Position numbers and translations under genes: made by a program. This document shows, piece after piece, positions 57,786 to 64,000 of a stretch of DNA of 64,000 bases (positions within the stretch are counted from its first letter, which is position 1; each line of letters begins with the position of its first letter). The notes below the pieces were generated by a model that saw nothing but the letters and a program-made list of their open reading frames with translations, did no database searches and was not told the origin of the DNA. Location of the stretch: assembly GCA_035577545.1 (NCBI GenBank), contig DATLVI010000034.1:186001-250000 (forward strand), given 5' to 3'. This DNA is from Verrucomicrobiia bacterium. Its GTDB lineage: Bacteria; Verrucomicrobiota; Verrucomicrobiia; Palsa-1439.

Positions 57786-60700
57786 TGAAAAGCTCAAGAC
57801 TCACCCTGGTTGGAGTTGTGATTGTGAGCGCACTCGTTTGTTCGGCGGGGGCCACAACGCCGGATCCATTTCTGGCGGCCAACGGCACCAATATCCGTAA
57901 TGGTCACGGTACCGGCGATATCGTTCCGTTGCGCGGCGCGAACCTCGGTGCCTGGCTTCTGATGGAAGGCTGGATGTGTCCCATGGATTCGTCCGGGCTG
58001 CCGGACCATTACTCTGTCGTCCAGAAGCTCGTTTCCCGATTCGGAGTTACCACGGAGGAGAGCCTGATTCGGACGTATCAAAATACTTGGATCATGACCA
58101 ATGACCTCGACAACATCCGGGCGTTGGGCATGAATCTGGTGCGTGTGCCGATCATGTGGACCGATCTCCAACGGCTGGATGGCACGTGGCGCGCCGACGC
58201 CTTTGACAGGCTCGACTGGGTCGTAAGCAACGCCTGGCAACGCGGAATTTATACGCTCCTTGACTTGCACGGCGTCCCCGGCGGTGTCAGTTCATCGCAA
58301 AGCGCGGGCGTGGCGAACCTGAATGCGTACTGGACGAACGCCGCCTACCAGGCCCAAACGACGCTCATCTGGTCCAATCTGGCCGCTCATTACGTGGGCA
58401 ATCCCGCCGTGGCCGGGTACGATTTGGTTAATGAGCCGTTCGGCGCGCCGACACAAAACGCGATCTGGGTCATGTATAACAGTCTGTACCAGACGGTCCG
58501 GGCCGTGGATCCGGATCACATTATCATGATGGAGGGAACCTGGAGCGGGACTGGCACGAGCGGTCAATCATTAAACTGGCAGTGGGACGTTCTGCCGGCT
58601 CCTAGCGTGTACAACTGGAGTAATGTTGTTTACCAGATGCATGCCTACGCCGGCTCGAGCAGTGGCGTACAAGCTGAGGTCAACAAGCAAACGAGCGACT
58701 TCCTGAACCATCAATCGTGGAATGTCCCGGACTTCATCGGGGAGTTCCAGGGTTATGGCACCGGGTCTGCCTGGCAATACGCGGTCACACAATTCAATCA
58801 AAACGGCATCAGCTGGACCACTTGGGCCTATAAGGCCACCAACGGCACGGTCGGGGATTCCTGGGGCATTTATGACCCGATCAGTAGCAGCAGCCCTCCC
58901 AAGCCCAACATTCAAAGCGATTCGTCCAGCACCATTTCCAATGACTGGTCGCAGTGGAAAACGGCCACGGCATTCGGAATAACTTCCTATCTCAAGCAAT
59001 ACCTGGGCGAGCCGCTCGCCGTCGCCGATTCGTACACCGCCACGTCGGGTGTGACATTGGCAGTCAGCAGTGGCGCGGGAGTGCTGGCCAATGATCTGGA
59101 CATCAACAACGGGCAGTCGGGGATTCTGCTAACCGCCGTGCTGGTGAACGGCCCGGCGAACGGTCAGTTGACTCTCAACCCGAACGGTTCGTTCTCCTAT
59201 ACTTCCACGGCCGGCTTCAGCGGTACCGACACGTTTCGCTACAGGGATTACGATGGGTACGCTAATTCCGTGAATATTGTTACCGTAACAATTCAAGTGA
59301 ACCCGGCTGGAGTCCCTCCCGGTTGGAGCGATGAAGACATTGGATCACCGAGTCCGGCCGGCCAGGGGCAGTACGATTCAGGCACGGGCATTTGGACGAT
59401 GTCCGGCGGTGGCGGTTCAGGCATTGCAGGGACGGCGGATCAATTCAACTATCTCTGGGAGAATTACTCCGGCGATGGCATCCTGATTGCCGAAGTGACT
59501 TCCTTGCAGAACACCGATCCCGCCGCCAAGGCTGGCGTCATGTTTCGGAGCGACGACAGCGCAAGCTGCGGGTTTGCCGACGTGGTAGTCCTCCCGGGCA
59601 ACATCATTAATTTTGAATGGCGTAATCACAATGGCGCACAAGTCAATTCAGTACAGGTGACTGGCGTCGCGCCTCCCGTCTGGGTGATGCTCATCCGCAA
59701 TGGCGGGAGCAGCTTTTCCGGATATTATTCCACGGACGGCACCAACTGGACGCAGATTGGAGGCGCGCAGATCGTTAGCGGCTTGAGCACGGTTGTTTTA
59801 GCCGGCCTGGCGGTCACCTCTCACAGCGCCAGCCAAGTCGCCACCGCGACCTTTACAAACGTCAGTGTGGCCCCGCCGACAGCCTGGCAGCAATGGCAGA
59901 TGCAGTATTTTGGTAGCATCATCAATCCCCTGGGGGCCCCGGACGTGGATGCAGATGGCGATGGCCAGTCCAACGTTGAAGAGTTTCTGGCGGGCACCGA
60001 TCCGACCAATGCGGCTTCGTACTTTCACGTAACCTCGATCACGCCTTCGGGCAGCAATCTTGGTATTGTGTGGATGTGCGCCGGCGGGACGACGAATGTA
60101 CTGCAGGCGGCCACGAGTGTTAACGGGACGTATTCCAACGTCAGCCCAAACATCATCGTTACGGGGAGCGGAGTCACGACGACCAATTATCTCGACACGG
60201 GATCACTGACGGTGGTGAGTGGAGGGGCGTCCGACAATGCCTCGGCTCCTGCGTACACCGGGGGTAACTTCAACGGGGCCAACGGTGGCACCGGATTCGG
60301 AGCGTGGGTGGTCAGTCCTACCAACAACACAAGCAACGCCCTCTGGTTCATCACTACTTCGACCACCAACGGGGTTAATCCATCAGGCGGGATCGACAGC
60401 ACGGGTGGCAAGTCATGGGGTTCTTTCGCCAATAACGGCGGGACGGGCTCGGCGGCGCGGGTATTTTCGGCGGGGGCGCTCGTGGTGAGTCAAACCCTGA
60501 CGCTGGACATGGACAATGGGTACGTCGAATCCGGGGGCAGCGTGGGCTTTGATTTGCAGAACGCTTCCGGGCAGACCTTGCTCGAGATAAATTACGTCGG
60601 GATGAATCCGGGAGGCAGCTACGGCTCAATTGATGGGACGGGAACGCACAGTCTGGGGGTACCCTATACGGACAAAGGCGTGCATGTGCGGATCACGCTG

Positions 60701-60961
60701 ACATCAGCCACAACGTACTCCGCGAGCTTGACGCCGGCGGGTGGATCGACGGTGAACGTCAACGGCACGCTGATTAATCCTACGGGAGGGCAGGGGATCA
60801 GCCAGATTCGATTGTTCGACAATAACGTGGCGGCAGGGAATACGGGTTCGCATTGGGATGTGTTCTGGAACAACTTCAGCATGAGCAGCGTGACCAATAC
60901 GGTCAACACCGGGGCTCTCAACGCCGCTGGCCGTTACTATCGCGTGCTCCTTGTGCCATAG
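57785..60961 (+). CDS. Modular GH5 enzyme, exo-beta-1,3-glucanase-like, 1058 aa
   Basis: This secreted protein has a signal peptide of ~24 residues. Residues ~30-405 form a GH5 domain: LRGANLGAWLLMEGWM, LLDLHGVPGG, acid/base Glu217 in LVNEPFG and nucleophile Glu320 in FIGEFQG, as in the exo-beta-1,3-glucanase (Exg1-like) branch. A cadherin/Big_9-type module (AVADSYTATSGVTLAVSSGA, ~410-510), a DUF1349/LamG-like module (~515-700) and a calcium-loop linker (DADGDGQSNVEEFLAGTDP) follow. The C-terminal module is split by a ~235-residue insertion and ends YYRVLLVP. It should release glucose or short oligomers from beta-glucan outside the cell. Confidence 0.86.
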   Translation: MKSSRLTLVGVVIVSALVCSAGATTPDPFLAANGTNIRNGHGTGDIVPLRGANLGAWLLMEGWMCPMDSSGLPDHYSVVQKLVSRFGVTTEESLIRTYQNTWIMTNDLDNIRALGMNLVRVPIMWTDLQRLDGTWRADAFDRLDWVVSNAWQRGIYTLLDLHGVPGGVSSSQSAGVANLNAYWTNAAYQAQTTLIWSNLAAHYVGNPAVAGYDLVNEPFGAPTQNAIWVMYNSLYQTVRAVDPDHIIMMEGTWSGTGTSGQSLNWQWDVLPAPSVYNWSNVVYQMHAYAGSSSGVQAEVNKQTSDFLNHQSWNVPDFIGEFQGYGTGSAWQYAVTQFNQNGISWTTWAYKATNGTVGDSWGIYDPISSSSPPKPNIQSDSSSTISNDWSQWKTATAFGITSYLKQYLGEPLAVADSYTATSGVTLAVSSGAGVLANDLDINNGQSGILLTAVLVNGPANGQLTLNPNGSFSYTSTAGFSGTDTFRYRDYDGYANSVNIVTVTIQVNPAGVPPGWSDEDIGSPSPAGQGQYDSGTGIWTMSGGGGSGIAGTADQFNYLWENYSGDGILIAEVTSLQNTDPAAKAGVMFRSDDSASCGFADVVVLPGNIINFEWRNHNGAQVNSVQVTGVAPPVWVMLIRNGGSSFSGYYSTDGTNWTQIGGAQIVSGLSTVVLAGLAVTSHSASQVATATFTNVSVAPPTAWQQWQMQYFGSIINPLGAPDVDADGDGQSNVEEFLAGTDPTNAASYFHVTSITPSGSNLGIVWMCAGGTTNVLQAATSVNGTYSNVSPNIIVTGSGVTTTNYLDTGSLTVVSGGASDNASAPAYTGGNFNGANGGTGFGAWVVSPTNNTSNALWFITTSTTNGVNPSGGIDSTGGKSWGSFANNGGTGSAARVFSAGALVVSQTLTLDMDNGYVESGGSVGFDLQNASGQTLLEINYVGMNPGGSYGSIDGTGTHSLGVPYTDKGVHVRITLTSATTYSASLTPAGGSTVNVNGTLINPTGGQGISQIRLFDNNVAAGNTGSHWDVFWNNFSMSSVTNTVNTGALNAAGRYYRVLLVP

Positions 60962-60976
60962 ACAAGACGCATCCAA

Positions 60977-61888
60977 ATGACAATTCGCCAGAGCCTTTCT
61001 ATCGTGATCGCCACGGCCTTTTTGCCGATCATTTCAAGCGGCGCTCCGAATGGCTTCGAGAAAACAGGGGATTCGACGCCCTACGGGGACGCGTTCGTCA
61101 AAAAGAACATTCCCTACGTCGCCAATCCTCACTTGCGACAAACCTTTGACCTCTATCTTCCGAAGGATCCGGGATTGCGACCCAGTACCTTGATTTTTTG
61201 GTTGCATGGCGGCGCATGGATGTTGAGCAACAAGGATTGGGACAACGTGAAGTACCTCGTAAAGCGTGGTTACGCACTCGCGAGTGTGGACTATCGCTTG
61301 AGCGGAGACGCCAAGTTTCCAGCCCAGATAGAGGACTGTAATACCGCCTTGAATTTCATTATCGCGCATGCGGGCTTGTACGGCATCGATCCGAAACATT
61401 TCGTCGTAAGTGGCGCTTCCGCCGGCGGTCATCTGGCGTTGCTCCTGGGACTGGCGCGAAACGAAAATGCGTTTGGCGCCGATTCATCGATCAAACCATT
61501 CGCCATTCTCGACTTTTTTGGGCCAAACGACCTCACCACCATCCTTGATGAAATCGGCCCGGGACACGGCCATCAGGTTCTGGAAGATGCCCAAGCGCGT
61601 CTTCTGGGCGGCCCAACGACCAATCAACTGGACATGGCTCGCGCAGCCAGCCCCATCACCTATGTAGGTCCGGGAAATCCGCCGGTGCTAATCCTGCACG
61701 GCGACAAAGATGATTTGGTGCCCTATCGACAAAGCGAGCGGCTGCATTTACGGCTTGACCAGGTTGGAATAACTAACGAGCTTGTTACCGTCCATGGCGC
61801 AGGACACGACGGTCCAATGTTCGAGACACCGGAAATCCAGGAGAAAGTCATCTCTTTCCTGGGCAAATTTACTCCATCGAGCAAATAA
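60977..61888 (+). CDS. Alpha/beta hydrolase, esterase/lipase-type (possible carbohydrate esterase)
   Basis: This 303-aa protein has a signal peptide (SLSIVIATAFLPIISSG). The fold is that of the BD-FAE/hormone-sensitive-lipase-like esterases: oxyanion HGGAWML, nucleophile Ser148 in SGASAGGH, Asp in LHGDKDDLVP and His in VHGAGHDGPM. It may remove acyl groups from polysaccharide. It starts 15 bp after the GH5 gene and ends 1 bp before the next GH5 gene, so the three are one operon. Confidence 0.85.
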   Translation: MTIRQSLSIVIATAFLPIISSGAPNGFEKTGDSTPYGDAFVKKNIPYVANPHLRQTFDLYLPKDPGLRPSTLIFWLHGGAWMLSNKDWDNVKYLVKRGYALASVDYRLSGDAKFPAQIEDCNTALNFIIAHAGLYGIDPKHFVVSGASAGGHLALLLGLARNENAFGADSSIKPFAILDFFGPNDLTTILDEIGPGHGHQVLEDAQARLLGGPTTNQLDMARAASPITYVGPGNPPVLILHGDKDDLVPYRQSERLHLRLDQVGITNELVTVHGAGHDGPMFETPEIQEKVISFLGKFTPSSK

Positions 61889-61889
61889 T

Positions 61890-63782
61890 ATGAGACCTTT
61901 CTTTCAGCGAATCACAACGGCAACTGCTGCGGCTCTTTGCGTGACGCTCTCGCCCGTTACACGCGCAGCCAACGCTGAAACTCCGTCGAAACCGGCGATG
62001 CTTGCACCGCTCCATGCCAACGGCGCGGCGATCGTGGATGAACACGGGAAGCCGGTGGTTCTGCGCGGATGTAATTTGGGCAACTGGCTGCTCAATGAAC
62101 TGTGGATGATGGATATGAACGGTCCCGACGATCCGAAGGACCACTGGCAACTGGAAGAGTTGTTACAGCAGCGCTTCGGGGCGGAGGAAAAGGAGCGTTT
62201 GCTCTCACTCTACCGGGAGAATTGGATCAAGCCGCGGGATTTCGACATCATCAAGTCGTGGGGTTTTAATGTGGTGCGATTGCCTATCTATTACGACCTG
62301 CTCGAAGACGACGCCAGGCCGGGACGGCTTCGTCCGGATGCTTTCAAGTGGTTGGACCACGCCGTCAGCATGGCCACGACAGCGGGTATTTATGTGATCC
62401 TGGACCTGCATGGCGCGCCCGGAGGCCAGAGCACCGACCAGTGCACCGGACACGGCGGCCAGAACAAGCTCTGGTTGCCGGAGAACAGAAAACGGGCAGC
62501 AATTCTCTGGAAGGCAATGGCCGAGCACTATCGCACCAACCCGACCGTCGCCGCCTATGATTTGCTAAACGAACCCTATGGCAATCATGGGGATGAACCG
62601 TCCGACTCAATGCTCGTCACGACCATGGACGAATTAATCCATGCTATTCGCGAAGTGGATCAAAAGCATTTGATTCTGTGTGCGGGATCGCTTCGAGGAA
62701 TCACGATGTTTGGCGCTCCCGCTTCGCGCGGGTGGAAGAATGTTGGCTACACGGAACACTTTTATCCTGGCCTGTTTGGCGGCGTACCGGTAATGGAAAC
62801 GCACGCGCGGTTTATCGGTCTCAATTTGCGGTCGAAGATGGCGTTGATTCAGCGGTGGAAGGCGCCTTATCTGGCTGGAGAGTTCAATGTGGTTTTCGAT
62901 AAGGCGGGCGGTGCGGCCATGATGCGGCGCTATTACGACCTCTTTGCATCGCAAGGATGGGCGGCCACGATGTGGTCGTACAAGATCGTCAAACACCAGG
63001 GCGGGCGTCACCCGAATAATTGGTACATGGTGACGAACCTAGACGATCTCAAGATCCCTCACTTCCGCACAGACTCGAAGGAGGAAATTGAGAACTTCTT
63101 CCGAACCCTCGGAACAATGAAGTATGACCAGGACGACGACTTGCGCGTCGCACTGACCAGCAGCACGCCACCGGCCCTGGCACTACAGGAATATCCGTTC
63201 ATCTCCGGGCCGGCCCCGCAGGATCATTTGCCGGTCGATTGGGAAAGCAGCGATTTGGGCAAACCGTTTGTCAAAGGCGGCCAGCACGTTCTGGCCAGGG
63301 ACCAGATGGAGGTTTTTGGCGCGGGAAACGATGTCTTCCAGGGCAATGATGAATGTCATTTCGTTTCACGGAAGGCAGCGGACCGCTTTGAACTGAGCGC
63401 GAATCTTACCCCCCCGATTGACACCCACATGTACGCCAAGGCGGGGCTGATGTATCGCGCCGGTCTCAAGGCCGATGCGCCGATCGTCATCGTGAACTTG
63501 ATTCCCGATGGTACGTGCACGTTCGCGTACCGACGAACGGCAGGGGCACGCATCACCGAGAACCGTCTGGCGCTTGCTGGACAAACACGCACCGTTCGTC
63601 TCGTCCGCAATGGCGCTCGGTTTGAAGCCACCGCTCTCGACGGTGATGGGAAATCATTGGCCACCCAATCCGTCGATCTGCCCGAGCTTGCCGCCGCAAA
63701 GGGCAATGTCGGGCTGTTCGTTGTGAGTCACGAGGCGCTGCTCCTCAGCAAGGCCACTTTCTCCGATATCCAACTGCACTGA
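61890..63782 (+). CDS. GH5 enzyme, exo-beta-1,3-glucanase-like, with C-terminal LamG-like domain
   Basis: This 630-aa protein has a signal peptide (TATAAALCVTLSPVTRA). The GH5 domain has LRGCNLGNWLLNELWMMD, VILDLHGAPGGQST, acid/base Glu228 in DLLNEPYG and nucleophile Glu331 in LAGEFNVV. The last ~190 residues (DVFQGNDECHFVSR, THMYAKAGLMYRAG, LLSKATFSDIQLH) form a DUF1349/LamG-like beta sandwich. It is a paralogue of the GH5 protein at 57785 but lacks the long linker modules and the YRVR-type C-terminus. It is likely periplasmic or secreted and acts on beta-glucan. Confidence 0.86.
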   Translation: MRPFFQRITTATAAALCVTLSPVTRAANAETPSKPAMLAPLHANGAAIVDEHGKPVVLRGCNLGNWLLNELWMMDMNGPDDPKDHWQLEELLQQRFGAEEKERLLSLYRENWIKPRDFDIIKSWGFNVVRLPIYYDLLEDDARPGRLRPDAFKWLDHAVSMATTAGIYVILDLHGAPGGQSTDQCTGHGGQNKLWLPENRKRAAILWKAMAEHYRTNPTVAAYDLLNEPYGNHGDEPSDSMLVTTMDELIHAIREVDQKHLILCAGSLRGITMFGAPASRGWKNVGYTEHFYPGLFGGVPVMETHARFIGLNLRSKMALIQRWKAPYLAGEFNVVFDKAGGAAMMRRYYDLFASQGWAATMWSYKIVKHQGGRHPNNWYMVTNLDDLKIPHFRTDSKEEIENFFRTLGTMKYDQDDDLRVALTSSTPPALALQEYPFISGPAPQDHLPVDWESSDLGKPFVKGGQHVLARDQMEVFGAGNDVFQGNDECHFVSRKAADRFELSANLTPPIDTHMYAKAGLMYRAGLKADAPIVIVNLIPDGTCTFAYRRTAGARITENRLALAGQTRTVRLVRNGARFEATALDGDGKSLATQSVDLPELAAAKGNVGLFVVSHEALLLSKATFSDIQLH

Positions 63783-63957
63783 CCCTGTGCTGTGTAAAAA
63801 ATCATCCGGCCTGTGGAGCGCTAAAAGTGGGAGTCGAGGTGTCAGGGAAACTGTCGGGGAAAAGTGGTGAAAGATGCGTCTGAGTGATGGTCGGTAGTGG
63901 TGGATTGGCCTTGATTCTCAATAAGGATTACGTACAAAATGGCCGATAATTGAGGAT

Positions 63958-63990
63958 TCGGGGGTTCGAGTCCTACCTGTGGAGTCTGTT
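63958..63990 (+). other. tRNA 3'-end-like fragment (weak)
   Basis: GGGGGTTCGAGTCCTACC contains a normal T-loop (TTCGAGT) with a T-stem that has one mismatch and one G-T, followed by CTGTGGA as a possible acceptor strand. No D-arm or anticodon arm precedes it. It does not pair with the 5' fragment at 30125. It could be an attachment-site-like tRNA remnant at the right edge of the glucan locus. Confidence 0.3.
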
Positions 63991-64000
63991 TTTGTGCTTT

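Overview
The window looks like a chromosome segment of a free-living Verrucomicrobiota bacterium (Pedosphaera/Opitutus-like; inferred from gene content, not proven). The pointers are four prepilin-type secreted proteins of the kind abundant in Planctomycetes and Verrucomicrobia, two PEP-CTERM proteins, a TRL-like lipoprotein, large modular secreted glycosidases with a shared C-terminal module ending in (F/Y)YRVR-x-P, and LacI-type regulators next to polysaccharide genes. Base composition is fairly GC-rich.

Left part (1-29.9 kb): mostly housekeeping and metabolism. In order: the end of a large beta-strand-repeat protein and a pseudopilin; an MFS exporter; a 58-aa PLDc_N-type membrane peptide; an NRAMP metal transporter coupled to a UspA protein; an 8-oxoguanine deaminase-like amidohydrolase; a TRL-like lipoprotein; threonine synthase; a receiver-like protein that has lost its phosphoacceptor Asp; a repeat-rich, gene-poor stretch (9.7-11.3 kb); serA; a CheY-like regulator with two small membrane proteins; rnc; a XerD-type recombinase; an iron operon (DtxR-family regulator, ferritin-like protein, outer-membrane protein, FTR1 permease); the lactate-utilisation genes lutABC; and a sugar-acid/pentose block (mannonate-oxidoreductase-like SDR, hydroxyacid dehydrogenase, Gnd, Ldh_2-type dehydrogenase, KDG-kinase-like PfkB, xylulokinase). 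The DtxR promoter and the NRAMP promoter carry near-identical 16-bp dyads, which suggests one metal regulon.

Right part (30.5-63.8 kb): a contiguous polysaccharide-degradation region that follows a truncated tRNA-Ser gene. Its first half codes for an alpha-1,3-glucan pathway: a GH71/99-like lipoprotein, two GH87-like enzymes, a GH65 phosphorylase and beta-phosphoglucomutase. A LacI regulator sits among them, and six copies of a CTTTACGTAAAG-type palindrome lie before its own gene, the enzyme genes, a pseudopilin gene and a PEP-CTERM gene. The second half codes for beta-glucan-type enzymes: GH30 with CBM6, GH1 beta-glucosidase, two GH5 exo-beta-1,3-glucanase-like proteins, an esterase and binding proteins. 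A second LacI regulator lies there, with three TTGGTATCGATACC-type palindromes, two of them exactly over the -10 element of TTGACA promoters. Alpha-1,3-, beta-1,3- and beta-1,6-glucans together are the main glucans of fungal cell walls, so I infer a fungal-wall glucan utilisation locus under two LacI-type switches. No dedicated sugar importer is visible inside it.
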